Source: Chloroflexota bacterium
GTDB taxonomy: Bacteria; Chloroflexota; Anaerolineae; B4-G1; SLSP01
NCBI GenBank assembly: GCA_009908585.1
Contig: JAAAOZ010000138.1
Location: 1-14,133, forward strand
Reading direction: 5' to 3'
Length of the DNA stretch: 14,133 nucleotides
Part shown: positions 1 through 9,369 of the stretch, in pieces
How the letters are laid out: every line of letters begins with the position of its first letter
Numbering within the stretch: the stretch's first letter is position 1
Position numbers and translations under genes: made by a program
Notes under the pieces: generated by a model
Told to the model about the DNA's origin: nothing
What the model saw: only the letters and a program-made list of their open reading frames with translations
Databases searched by the model: none

Positions 1-2191
<2,191 letters not shown>

Positions 2192-2211
2192 AATTATGCT
2201 TCACCTCGAAA

Positions 2212-2246
2212 CGTAATGCGTATTGCGTATTTCGTATTGCGTGCAT
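2212..2246. repeat. Imperfect 7-bp tandem repeat upstream of uvrA
   Basis: Five consecutive 7-base units start with CGT: cgtaatg, cgtattg, cgtattt, cgtattg, cgtgcat. They lie in the uvrA leader, just upstream of its ribosome binding site. Function unknown; it could be a slippage-prone spacer or part of the uvrA promoter region. Confidence 0.6.
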
Positions 2247-2253
2247 TGTGCAC
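2241..2253. promoter_or_regulatory. 13-bp palindrome upstream of uvrA, possible operator
   Basis: GTGCA-TTG-TGCAC is a perfect palindrome 50 bases upstream of the uvrA start. It overlaps the end of the 7-bp tandem repeat. It does not match a LexA box that I know. The operator role is only inferred from position and symmetry. Confidence 0.25.
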
Positions 2254-2319
2254 ACTCAAATCAATCTCCATTCGGGTCGGCGGGTCGCAGTGCGAAGTCC
2301 CGCGCGCAAAAGTACATCA

Positions 2320-2468
2320 GGCTCTTCAGGAATTCGCCGGGTGCAATCGTGCTATCCCCATCCAGAACCCAGTAACGACGCAAAAAAGGTCTGTGATCCC
2401 CACAAACACGCACATCTGCGCTGCTTTTAGGGCTGCTTAGGGATTACCCGGCAAAATCCAAAAGACCC
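2320..2468 (-). mobile_element. Family 1 miniature inverted-repeat element, copy A (149 bp)
   Basis: The element is bounded by perfect 8-bp direct repeats GTACATCA at 2312-2319 and 2469-2476. Its ends are imperfect terminal inverted repeats of about 27 bases with the shared outer GG.TCTT and inner GCCGGG blocks. Relative to copies B and D it is inverted, so its internal hairpin (2389-2407, loop 2396-2400) and the T-tract (plus-strand A-run 2382-2387) read toward uvrA. It is too short to encode a transposase. An 8-bp duplication fits several IS families, including IS1595; parentage cannot be settled here. Confidence 0.93.
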
Positions 2469-2590
2469 GTACATCATAGCAGCATACGGCCCATCGCGCA
2501 AGGCACCCCATTCGCCGAAGAGCCACGGGACGCCTTCATTGTCTTGGACGATGCGACTTGTGTCAAGGCCAGCTTCCAGCCATCCAGCAA

Positions 2591-2660
2591 CCAGCTTCTA
2601 GCATCCAGCTTCTAGCATCCAGCTTCTAGCATCCAGCTTCTAGCATCCAGCTTCTAGCAT
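2591..2660. repeat. 14-bp tandem repeat, five perfect units, next to the adenine deaminase promoter
   Basis: The unit ccagcttctagcat occurs five times without a mismatch. Degenerate partial units (ccagcttccag, ccagcaa) flank it on both sides, extending the repetitive zone to about 2569-2679. There are no spacers between units, so it is not a CRISPR array. It ends three bases before the -35 box at 2682. Unit number could vary between strains by slippage. Function unknown. Confidence 0.9.
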
Positions 2661-2681
2661 CCAGCAACCAGCTTCCAGTTT

Positions 2682-2710
2682 TTGACTCCCTCCCGACTTG
2701 GGACTATACT
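2682..2710 (+). promoter_or_regulatory. Sigma-70-type promoter of the adenine deaminase gene
   Basis: TTGACT (2682-2687) and TATACT (2705-2710) are separated by exactly 17 bases, each one or two mismatches from consensus. Transcription would begin near 2717, giving a leader of about 43 bases with the ribosome binding site AAGGAG at 2745-2750, 9 bases before the ATG. The leader is too short for a purine riboswitch and none is seen. Confidence 0.75.
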
Positions 2711-2759
2711 GAAATAAGAATTCCCCAAAATAACCTCAATCCGAAAGGAGCAAATAACT

Positions 2760-4553
2760 ATGACAGGATATGTACATCAACGCTATAGCTTACACGAGAT
2801 CACCCAGGCGATGGTCGCCACGGCGATGGGCCGCGAGCCGGCGGATCTGATCATCCGCAACGCGCGGCTGGTCAACGTCAACGTCGCGCGCATCCAGGCC
2901 GGCGTCGATATTGCCGTGCGCCACGGCTTCATCGCGCTGGTGGGCGACGCCTCCCACATCCCCATGGGCGAGGAGACGACGGTGGTGGACGCCGACGGGC
3001 GCTACGTGATGCCCGGCTTCATCGACACGCACGATCACGTAGAGAGCAGCATGGTCGATGTGCGCAACTTCGCGGCGGCGGTGCTGCCCCACGGCACCAC
3101 GACCATCGCGTGCGACAACCACGAGATCACCAACGTCTTCGGCGTGCGGGCGGTCGAGCTTTTCTACAAGGCGGCGCAGGGCCTGCCACTCAAGGTGCAG
3201 GTCGCGATGCCCGTCTGCGTGCCGTCAATCCCCGGCTTCGAGGACGCCGGCGCTGCCATCACCGCCGAGGAGGTCGCGCGCGCCTACGAGGAGGGCTGGG
3301 CGGCCCTCCAGGGCGAGCAGATGAACTTCCCCGGCCTGATCTACGGCGATCCCGGCGTGCACGCCATCACCGCCGCGTCGCTGAAGGCGGGGGTCGTGCT
3401 CACGGGGCACTACGCCAGTCTCGCGCTGGACGAGGGCCTCAACGCCTTCGCGGCGGCGGGCGCGCTGCGTCGGGCGCAATTGGGCTGCTACGCACAGCAG
3501 CGCTATGGCTCGGCGTGGTTGGATATGCCCAACTTGATCCGGGCCGTCACCGAGAATCCGGGCCTGGACACGCGCTTCTTCACCTTGGTCACCGATGACG
3601 TGACCTCCGAGACCATCGTCAACCAGGGCCACATGGATCGCGTCGTGCGCGAGGCGATTCGCCAGGGCCTCTCGCCCATCCAGGCCATCCAGATGGTGAC
3701 GATAAACGCCGCGCAGATGCTGGAGCAATCGCGCACCATTGGCACGGTCTCGCCGGGCCGCGCGGCGGATCTGCTGATCGTCAGCGATCTGGTCAACCTG
3801 ACCATCGAGCAGGTCTACGCCGATGGCGTGTTGGTCGCGGAGGATGGCGAGATGGTGGTGGAGATCGCACCCTACGACTACCCCGATTGGGCGCTGCACT
3901 CCGTCCACCTTGATTTAATGTCGGCGAACGACTTCCGCATTCCGGTCGCATCCGAGGGGCCGGTGAAGGTGCGCGTGATGCGCGCCGTGCCGGGCAAGGT
4001 CCACACCGAGGAGCAGATCGTGGAGATGACGCCGGCGGCGGGGAACTTAAGAGCGGACCCGGCGCGGGATCTGGTCAAAGCGGCGATCTTCTATCGCCAC
4101 GCGCCCAAAGAGCACTTGACGGGCTCGCATACGTTAGGATTCGTCACCGGCCTGAGCTTCGAGCCGGGCGCGGCCTTCGCCTCGACGGTCTCGCACGATT
4201 GCCACAACCTGCTGGTGCTGGGCGCCAGCGACGAAGCGATGGCGACGGCGGCCAACGCCGTGATCGAGATGGACGGCGGGATGGTCGTCGTGGTCGATGG
4301 CGAGGTCGCGGCCAAGCTGCCGCTCCCCCTGGGCGGCCTGATGGCGCTCGAATCGGCGGCGGAGACGGCCCACCGGCTGGAGCAGATCGAAGCGGGCTTG
4401 CAGGCCGCCGGATGCCCCCACGGCTCGGCGGAGATGACCATCAGCCTCTTGGGCTTGATCGTGATCGAAGAGCTGCATCTCTCGAACAAGGGCCTGGTCG
4501 CGCTGAAGCCCGGACAGCCGCCGGCGTTCGTCGATCTGATCGTGGAGGGGTAG
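2760..4553 (+). CDS. ade: Adenine deaminase, with a conserved motif apparently deleted
   Basis: Adenine deaminases convert adenine to hypoxanthine and ammonia in purine salvage, using a dinuclear metal site of the amidohydrolase fold; they are cytosolic. The 597-residue product is of normal length. Recognisable parts: the N-terminal beta domain (ADLIIRNARLVNV), PGFIDTHDHVESSM with the metal-binding HxH, LPHGTTTIACDNHEI, the GEQMNFPG segment carrying the bridging-ligand Glu position, a retained GH, LVTDD and GHMDRVVREAI, then the C-terminal adenine-deaminase domain ending in LGLIVIEELHLSNKG. Between Gly234 and Ala235 about 12 residues seem to be missing compared with relatives, where a (C/D)HE motif sits; the flanking text (LNAF.AAG and LGCYAQQRYGSAW) aligns directly across the gap. 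The enzyme may therefore be inactive or altered. AAGGAG lies 9 bases before ATG. It appears monocistronic. Confidence 0.92.
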   Translation: MTGYVHQRYSLHEITQAMVATAMGREPADLIIRNARLVNVNVARIQAGVDIAVRHGFIALVGDASHIPMGEETTVVDADGRYVMPGFIDTHDHVESSMVDVRNFAAAVLPHGTTTIACDNHEITNVFGVRAVELFYKAAQGLPLKVQVAMPVCVPSIPGFEDAGAAITAEEVARAYEEGWAALQGEQMNFPGLIYGDPGVHAITAASLKAGVVLTGHYASLALDEGLNAFAAAGALRRAQLGCYAQQRYGSAWLDMPNLIRAVTENPGLDTRFFTLVTDDVTSETIVNQGHMDRVVREAIRQGLSPIQAIQMVTINAAQMLEQSRTIGTVSPGRAADLLIVSDLVNLTIEQVYADGVLVAEDGEMVVEIAPYDYPDWALHSVHLDLMSANDFRIPVASEGPVKVRVMRAVPGKVHTEEQIVEMTPAAGNLRADPARDLVKAAIFYRHAPKEHLTGSHTLGFVTGLSFEPGAAFASTVSHDCHNLLVLGASDEAMATAANAVIEMDGGMVVVVDGEVAAKLPLPLGGLMALESAAETAHRLEQIEAGLQAAGCPHGSAEMTISLLGLIVIEELHLSNKGLVALKPGQPPAFVDLIVEG

Positions 4554-4566
4554 ATAATAGGAAACC

Positions 4567-4658
4567 CTTGCGAAGGTCCGGGAAAACATCTCAGAGCTTG
4601 AAGCTTCTGATCTCTTGCTAACTGCTTTGTAACAGGTGAGATCCTGACCCTTCGCAAG
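4567..4658. repeat. Long-range inverted repeat 3' of the adenine deaminase gene
   Basis: CTTGCGAAGG (4567-4576) is the exact reverse complement of CCTTCGCAAG (4649-4658). A second nested pair, ATCTCA (4588-4593) and TGAGAT (4637-4642), is in register. The whole 92-base stretch could fold as one interrupted hairpin at the end of the transcript, or be a single copy of another miniature element. I see no clear target duplication at its ends, and no second copy in the window. Confidence 0.6.
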
Positions 4659-4672
4659 AGTAACAAAACCAA

Positions 4673-4709
4673 ACCAGCGCGGAGAGAAGCTACCTCCGCG
4701 CCGGTTTTT
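4673..4709. terminator. Bidirectional intrinsic terminator between two convergent genes
   Basis: GCGCGGAG (4677-4684) pairs with CTCCGCGC (4694-4701) around a 9-base loop, extended by ACC/GGT across one mismatch. On the plus strand it is followed by TTTTT then GCTTT; on the minus strand by a T-rich run (TTTGGTTTTGTT). It lies between the ends of the adenine deaminase gene and the small membrane protein gene, so it can serve both. Confidence 0.88.
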
Positions 4710-4729
4710 GCTTTATAATGAGGAAGGGA

Positions 4730-5098
4730 TCAGCGGTTGGCGAAAAGCGCGCTGGTCTCGTCGCTGAGCATCACAATCAGCGAGTAGGCGCCCAAGACTG
4801 TGCCAATCGGAAACGCTGGCAGGTTAATCGCGCCCAAGATGATGGCGAGCACGCGCGCCCAACTCTGATACTTGAGCAGCCCCACCCCGGTGACAATGCC
4901 CGGCAGCGAAAGCACGGCCATCAAGCCAGCACCCCCCACTCCGACGATGAACAAGATGGCCATCGCCTCACCATCCTGAGCGACAATACCTGTGCCCAAC
5001 AAAACGAAGAGCACGATGGCGCCAATGATCACGCCCAAGATCCCTAAGACAATATACAACCATCCCAAAACCTTAACATTAGTTTCCATTGCGTTCAT
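4730..5098 (-). CDS. Small four-helix membrane protein, function unknown
   Basis: The 122-residue product is almost entirely hydrophobic, with about four predicted membrane segments: KVLGWLYIVLGILGVIIGAI, a glycine-rich AILFIVGVGGAGLMAVLSL, a segment leading to GLLKYQSWARVLAII, and a last one near PIGTVLGAYSLIVML. The short charged tail ends SALFANR. I do not recognise a named family with confidence; the KYQSWAR loop is common in small uncharacterised bacterial membrane proteins. An upstream in-frame ATG at 5116 would add six residues, but AGGAGG (plus-strand 5108-5113) sits inside that extension and is spaced 9 bases from the ATG at 5098, so 5098 is the better start. It is divergent from the PAS-GAF kinase gene, with a family 1 miniature element in between. 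A possible -10, TATACA, lies on the minus strand at 5135-5140 with no convincing -35. Confidence 0.85.
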   Translation of the reverse strand: MNAMETNVKVLGWLYIVLGILGVIIGAIVLFVLLGTGIVAQDGEAMAILFIVGVGGAGLMAVLSLPGIVTGVGLLKYQSWARVLAIILGAINLPAFPIGTVLGAYSLIVMLSDETSALFANR

Positions 5099-5148
5099 TT
5101 TATCACTCCTCCTCATTGATTTTGATCCTCTAAATGTATAACCATGCT

Positions 5149-5297
5149 GGGTCTTTTAGATTTTGCCGGGCAACTCCTCAGTAGCCCTAAAAGCAGCCAA
5201 GAATTGCGTGTTTGTGGGGATTACAGACCTTTTTCGCGTCGTTACTGAGTTGCGGGTGGGGATGGCACGATTGCACCCGGCGAATTCCTGAAGAGCC
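5149..5297 (+). mobile_element. Family 1 miniature inverted-repeat element, copy B (149 bp)
   Basis: Perfect 8-bp target duplications ACCATGCT flank it at 5141-5148 and 5298-5305. Terminal inverted repeats match the other copies. The internal hairpin is at 5210-5228 (7-bp stem, loop GGGAT), where the inner closing pair is G-U instead of the G-C of other copies, so pairing is kept; a CTTTTT tract follows. It sits in the divergent region between the small membrane gene and the kinase gene and reads toward the kinase. A TATAAT (5310-5315) begins 12 bases after its right end, but no good -35 is found within the element. Confidence 0.93.
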
Positions 5298-5412
5298 ACC
5301 ATGCTTCTATATAATCTTACGTCATAGCTAGGGGATAAGTTGTACCTCGAAGCCTTATTTGACCATTGGGCAAAATCACAAATAATATATCTATAAAGCA
5401 CGAATTGATGTC

Positions 5413-5441
5413 TTGACTTGAACTATCGTCAGGCATATAAC
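5413..5441 (+). promoter_or_regulatory. Candidate sigma-70 promoter very close to the PAS-GAF kinase start
   Basis: TTGACT (5413-5418) and TATAAC (5436-5441) are 17 bases apart. The predicted transcript start near 5448 would leave only about five bases before the ATG at 5453, implying a nearly leaderless message or a start further in. An alternative is a longer leader from the upstream TATAAT at 5310-5315, which lacks a good -35. The rest of 5306-5412 is AT-rich and shows no other feature. Confidence 0.5.
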
Positions 5442-5452
5442 CTTGGAGAGAA

Positions 5453-7336
5453 ATGAAGAAACGCAAACAACCACAAGCTGGTCAGAATACCATGCGGATT
5501 GTAAGAATTGGGCTGATTTGGGTATTGGTCGGTGCTATCGGGGCTGGCGGACTGTTTTATTTTCTGATATCGGAAGAATTGTTGGATTTCAAATGGCTCG
5601 GGTTGCACATGGCCATCGGCGGGGGGTTAGGCAGCGCGGGATATTTGTTCTACCTTCGACGGCGAGTAAAAACTAAGGCCTTGCTCCAGAAGACTCAACA
5701 ACTTCAACAGGAGATTTCCGACCGTCAATCTGCGGAGATAGCCCTACGCGATTCGGCCGCACTCTATCGCGCCACCGTGGACGCGGTGAACGACATTATC
5801 TACGTCGTCGATGCGGATCTACGATTCATACTGGTCAATGCCGCGTTCCGGGATTTGCAGCGCGAGCTGGGATGGGAGGAGCGCGCGATCATCGGACGCC
5901 CGCTTTACGAAGCCTTTCCCGACCTATCGGAGAGCGAGCGTGAGACCTATCATCACGTTTTGGATAAGTGCGCGATCATATCAACGGAGGGCGAGATCCA
6001 TTTTGGTGGCAAGGTCATCATTGGCGAGATGCACAAAATCCCTATCAAGGAGCAGGGGAAAGTTTGTCAGATCGTCACCTTGGTGCGGGACCTCACCGCT
6101 TATCATCAAGCCGTCGCCGCATTGCAGCAGCGGAATCACGAATTAGCCCTCCTCAATCGAGCGGGCCGGGCGCTCTCCGCGACGCTGGAGCTAAACAAGA
6201 TGTTGGAGACTGTGTTGGAAGAGATACGCAAAGGCTTAAATGTAGCCGCATCCTCCATTTGGCTGGTGGAATCCAATGACGAAGCTTCATTGTTGGAGCA
6301 GAAAGAGCTATTTCCAGATCGCCAGGCACTGCTCCCAGAAGATAAAAGGAAAGCGCAATGCTGGCTGGTATGCCAACACGCTACGGGGCAACAGAGCGAT
6401 TTGGTGCGCGGTTGGCGTATCCCAATGGGCACGGGCATCGTTGGATGGACGGCCCAGGAGGAAAAGAGCGTAATTGTGGACGATATCACGCAAGATAAAC
6501 GTCGTCATCCCGCTCTCGATGAGATAACAGGGTTAGTTCTCCACTCCGTTCTCAGTGTGCCCCTGCGCGGGGAGCACGGCACCATCGGCGTGATCCAGAT
6601 GTTGGATACCGAGCCAAGCCGTTTCTCAACCTCCGATCTGACCTTAGCCGAATCGCTGGCAACGACGGCTGCGCTGGCTATCGAGAAAGCGCGTCTCTAT
6701 CGACAAGTAAAACTAGAGGCGGAGACCAAATCCACCCTCCTGCGCGAGGTAAACCACCGCGTGAAGAACAACCTCACCTCCATCATCGGGTTGCTCTACG
6801 CGGAGCGCCGGCGAGCCAAGATAGAAGATCGTGAGATGTATCAATCTATCATGTCGGATTTAAGTCAGCGGGTGCAAAGCCTGACGATGGTTCACAGCAT
6901 GCTTTCCAACTCTGAGTGGGCGCCGCTGCGCTTGGACAAATTAGTGGAACAGGTGTTGCACGCCTCCCTGCAAGTCCACGTGCGGGATCGTCGGCTGTCG
7001 GTCATCATCGCGCCTTCATCCGTCCGGGTGACGCCGGATCAAGCGCACCAGCTAGCCTTAGTGATCAACGAGTTGGCCACCAATACCCTAAAATATGCTA
7101 TGTCAGCCCAAGGGAATATCAACGTTAGGGTTGATATTTATCAAGAATCGGAGAAAATTCATTTTATCTTCAAGGATAAAGGGCCGGGCTACCCGCCAGA
7201 GATCTTGGAGCAGAGAAACTACAACGTCGGGTTGGATTTAATTCACAATATTATCCAAAGCGAATTACGTGGCGATTTAACCTTGAGGAATGACGATGGT
7301 GCGGTAGCGGAAATCAGCTTCCGCTCCGAGGTGTAA
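5453..7336 (+). CDS. Membrane-anchored PAS-GAF sensor histidine kinase (HisKA_2 type)
   Basis: This 627-residue kinase probably autophosphorylates on a histidine in response to a signal sensed by its PAS and GAF domains and passes phosphate to a response regulator. Two membrane helices lie near residues 16-36 and 46-66, then a coiled coil to about 95 (LLQKTQQLQQEISDRQS), a PAS domain about 98-215, a GAF domain about 240-415, and a HisKA_2 dimerisation domain with REVNHRVKNN, His435 being the likely phospho-acceptor. The ATPase domain shows an N-box (LALVINELATNTLKYA), a G1-like DKGPGY and a G2-like NVGLDLIHN. HisKA_2 kinases often use atypical partners. GGAG lies only 4 bases before this ATG; an in-frame ATG at 5492 is a less supported alternative. 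The stop codon TAA is also the left target duplication of the element that follows. The hybrid kinase downstream is a plausible partner. The specific signal is unknown. Confidence 0.93.
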   Translation: MKKRKQPQAGQNTMRIVRIGLIWVLVGAIGAGGLFYFLISEELLDFKWLGLHMAIGGGLGSAGYLFYLRRRVKTKALLQKTQQLQQEISDRQSAEIALRDSAALYRATVDAVNDIIYVVDADLRFILVNAAFRDLQRELGWEERAIIGRPLYEAFPDLSESERETYHHVLDKCAIISTEGEIHFGGKVIIGEMHKIPIKEQGKVCQIVTLVRDLTAYHQAVAALQQRNHELALLNRAGRALSATLELNKMLETVLEEIRKGLNVAASSIWLVESNDEASLLEQKELFPDRQALLPEDKRKAQCWLVCQHATGQQSDLVRGWRIPMGTGIVGWTAQEEKSVIVDDITQDKRRHPALDEITGLVLHSVLSVPLRGEHGTIGVIQMLDTEPSRFSTSDLTLAESLATTAALAIEKARLYRQVKLEAETKSTLLREVNHRVKNNLTSIIGLLYAERRRAKIEDREMYQSIMSDLSQRVQSLTMVHSMLSNSEWAPLRLDKLVEQVLHASLQVHVRDRRLSVIIAPSSVRVTPDQAHQLALVINELATNTLKYAMSAQGNINVRVDIYQESEKIHFIFKDKGPGYPPEILEQRNYNVGLDLIHNIIQSELRGDLTLRNDDGAVAEISFRSEV

Positions 7337-7426
7337 GGCCGTTCCAAGAAAATAAGTCTCCCAAAAACGGGGAGTTTTCAGAGGGAAAAACATCAGGTTT
7401 GGGAGGTTTTAATTTCTGGAACTACC
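7337..7426 (+). mobile_element. Family 2 foldback miniature element, first copy (90 bp)
   Basis: It is flanked by TAA at 7334-7336 (the stop codon of the kinase gene) and TAA at 7427-7429, a 3-bp target duplication. The ends GG..GTTCCA and TGGAAC..CC are inverted repeats, and CTCCCAAA/TTTGGGAG forms a second inner pair, so nearly the whole element folds on itself. This copy differs from the other two in its central loop (TTTTCAGAGGGAAAA) but keeps the loop pairing. A 3-bp TNA duplication is known for the IS1031 group of IS5 elements; the link is inferred. Confidence 0.9.
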
Positions 7427-7460
7427 TAAGTGAATGCAATATAGGCGAGGAAGATAAAAC

Positions 7461-8627
7461 ATGGGAAACAAGCACACAGCCCCCCAGTTCATTCGGGTAT
7501 TGATCGCAGATGACAAATACTTGGTCGGAGAGATGATCCAGGGATTGCTTGAGGATGCTGGCTACTCGGTCGTCGGGCGGGCCATCAACGGGAAACAAGC
7601 CGTCGAGATGACGGCCTCGCTCCGCCCCGATGTGGTACTGATGGATATTCGATTGCCCGGCATCAATGGCATCGAGGCGACCCGCCAGATTCAAGACCAG
7701 TGCCCCACCCCGGTCGTCGCGCTAACCGCCCACGAGGATCTCGAGCTGGTTGAGGAGGCCACGGAGGCCGGCGTCGGCGCCTACCTGATTAAGCCGCCGG
7801 ACATTCGAGAAATCCAACGCGCCATCAAAATCTCGATGGCGCGCTTCAAGGACCTCCTAACATTGCGGCGGATGAACGAGACATTAGAAGCGCGGAACGG
7901 CGAATTGGATGCGTTCGCACAGATGGTCTCCCATGATCTCAAAAATCCGCTCGGCAAGATCCTGGGCTACGCGGAACTATTAGAAATGGATCTGGAGGTT
8001 ATGGCAAAGGAGAATGTTTATCGCAGCTTGCACATCATCGCCAAAAACGCCCGTACGATGAATAATATCATCCAAGAATTACTCTTACTCTCGCGCATCC
8101 GTGATGTGGACGAGGTAGAGACAGAGCCATTAGACATGGGAAAAATTCTAAACGGCGTGCGTTCTCGTCTGGTCGATGATATCGAAAAATCTGGCGCGAC
8201 GTTAATCCTACCCGATGTGTGGCCCATCGTTGAGGGCCATACCGTCTGGGTTGATCAGGTATGGATCAACTACATCAGCAATGGCCTCAAGTACGGCGGT
8301 TCGCCCCCGCGCCTGGAGGTGGGATTTAGCTATGAGGAGCCAACGTTGACTGTGACCTGTTGCCCGGACATCATCCCCCAATCCGACAGGGAAGAGGATA
8401 TAGAGGAGGTCTACTTCTGGGTGCGGGATAACGGCGAGGGCCTGACATCGGAGGAGCAAGAGCGGCTCTTCGTGCCCTTCGAGCGGCTGGATCAAATGCG
8501 CGTGGAGGGCCACGGCCTCGGCCTCTCCATTGTGCGGCGCATCGTCGAGCGGTTGGGCGGCCGCGTGGGCATCGATAGCGAAGTGGGCACGGGCAGCCTC
8601 TTCTGGTTTACGTTACCCCCCGGCTAA
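7461..8627 (+). CDS. Hybrid receiver-histidine kinase
   Basis: The 388-residue soluble protein starts with a receiver domain (about residues 11-128): acidic pair Asp17-Asp18, phospho-acceptor Asp62 in LMDIRLPG, Thr89 and Lys111 in LIKPP. A short coiled linker leads to a HisKA domain with FAQMVSHDLKNPLGK (His158) and an ATPase domain with NYISNGLKYG (N-box), VRDNGEGL (G1), LFVPFERL (F-box) and GHGLGLSIV (G2), so all kinase motifs are present. Having the receiver in front and no sensor domain suggests that its input is phosphate from another kinase. The neighbouring PAS-GAF kinase, 124 bases upstream on the same strand, is the obvious candidate; removing the 90-bp element and one target copy would leave 31 bases, typical of an operon. 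GAGGAAG lies 7 bases before the ATG. Its own output regulator is not in the window. It ends 7 bases from the end of a convergent gene. Confidence 0.95.
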   Translation: MGNKHTAPQFIRVLIADDKYLVGEMIQGLLEDAGYSVVGRAINGKQAVEMTASLRPDVVLMDIRLPGINGIEATRQIQDQCPTPVVALTAHEDLELVEEATEAGVGAYLIKPPDIREIQRAIKISMARFKDLLTLRRMNETLEARNGELDAFAQMVSHDLKNPLGKILGYAELLEMDLEVMAKENVYRSLHIIAKNARTMNNIIQELLLLSRIRDVDEVETEPLDMGKILNGVRSRLVDDIEKSGATLILPDVWPIVEGHTVWVDQVWINYISNGLKYGGSPPRLEVGFSYEEPTLTVTCCPDIIPQSDREEDIEEVYFWVRDNGEGLTSEEQERLFVPFERLDQMRVEGHGLGLSIVRRIVERLGGRVGIDSEVGTGSLFWFTLPPG

Positions 8628-8634
8628 ACCCACC

Positions 8635-9348
8635 TCAGCGCGGCAACTCCCCGCGCACAGGCCGATCTGTGATATGCAAATGGCGCTCCAATTCCTGCTC
8701 GATGTAAAGCGCCTGCTCCGGATTCGATAGATTACTCAAGAGCTTCTCCTGACTACCATCCTGCATCGCCGCGTGCACCTGATAGGAATAGCTGGTGCCG
8801 CTATCGGAACGATGCACCTTCTCGCGGCAATAGATCTGATCAATGGCCGAGGCGCGGATCTGCTTGGCGCCCAACCAGGGCAGCGGCGCGTGTTGGATCC
8901 CCAAAATATCCTCCTGCACCCACACCGTCGTGCGATTTAGGAATCCGGCAAGAGTGTAATATCCGACCCCAATGCCCACCGCCGTGTGCAACAAGCCAAA
9001 GGCTGACATCATCCACGCGCCGGAGAACAACGAGACGCCATGCCAGAAGAGCATAAAGCCGTTCCAGAACACCGTAAAGATCAACAAGCCGATGTATTTA
9101 GGGCTGAACCAGCGATAGGTGATCTGGAGGATACCGGGGCCGGTCGCGATATCGATGCCTTTGGGCATCGGAACGGGTTGGCGCTCCGGAAGACGTTGCA
9201 CCTGGGGATATGACGACGCTTGCGGCGCATCGCGCAGGTCGAAGACCGTGCCACAATGCTCACAGCGCGCCAGTTTTAAGTCCCAATCGATATCTTGGGT
9301 TTTGATCGGTGCGCCACAACTCTTACAATGTAAACCTTTCAATTCCAT
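8635..9348 (-). CDS. Zinc-ribbon membrane protein, function unknown
   Basis: The 237-residue protein opens with a zinc ribbon (Cys8-x2-Cys11 and Cys29-x2-Cys32, in HCKSCG and RCEHCG). A proline-rich linker follows, then two membrane helices near residues 84-103 and 114-137, and a C-terminal domain of about 95 residues (VWVQEDILGIQHAPLPW onward) that looks like a bacterial PH-like fold in its spacing of strands, though this is a guess. I recognise no exact family name. TCCTGAGGAG sits 7 bases before the start, so the start is well supported. It is downstream of the rhomboid gene on the same strand; without the 90-bp element between them the gap would be 32 bases, so both were probably one transcription unit. 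It converges with the hybrid kinase gene, only 7 bases apart, with no terminator visible. Confidence 0.88.
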   Translation of the reverse strand: MELKGLHCKSCGAPIKTQDIDWDLKLARCEHCGTVFDLRDAPQASSYPQVQRLPERQPVPMPKGIDIATGPGILQITYRWFSPKYIGLLIFTVFWNGFMLFWHGVSLFSGAWMMSAFGLLHTAVGIGVGYYTLAGFLNRTTVWVQEDILGIQHAPLPWLGAKQIRASAIDQIYCREKVHRSDSGTSYSYQVHAAMQDGSQEKLLSNLSNPEQALYIEQELERHLHITDRPVRGELPR

Positions 9349-9369
9349 GTTAGTACTCCTCAGGATTTA

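Noticed and set aside
2248..2440. Small coding frames inside family 1 copies (for example 2248-2430 and 5156-5401)
   Set aside because: They lie in repeated non-coding elements, are not shared as a conserved frame between copies, and have no ribosome binding sites.
2569..2679. Possible CRISPR array
   Set aside because: The 14-bp units are contiguous with no spacers, and no cas genes are present.
2717..2759. Purine riboswitch in the adenine deaminase leader
   Set aside because: The predicted leader is about 43 bases, too short for the aptamer, and none of its conserved junction motifs is visible.
3225..3908. Antisense frame of 227 codons over the adenine deaminase gene
   Set aside because: Low-complexity R/H/D/G-rich translation typical of the complement of a GC-rich gene; no ribosome binding site or family motif.
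5099..5116. Upstream ATG at 5116 for the small membrane protein
   Set aside because: The AGGAGG ribosome binding site is inside this extension and is ideally spaced for the ATG at 5098.
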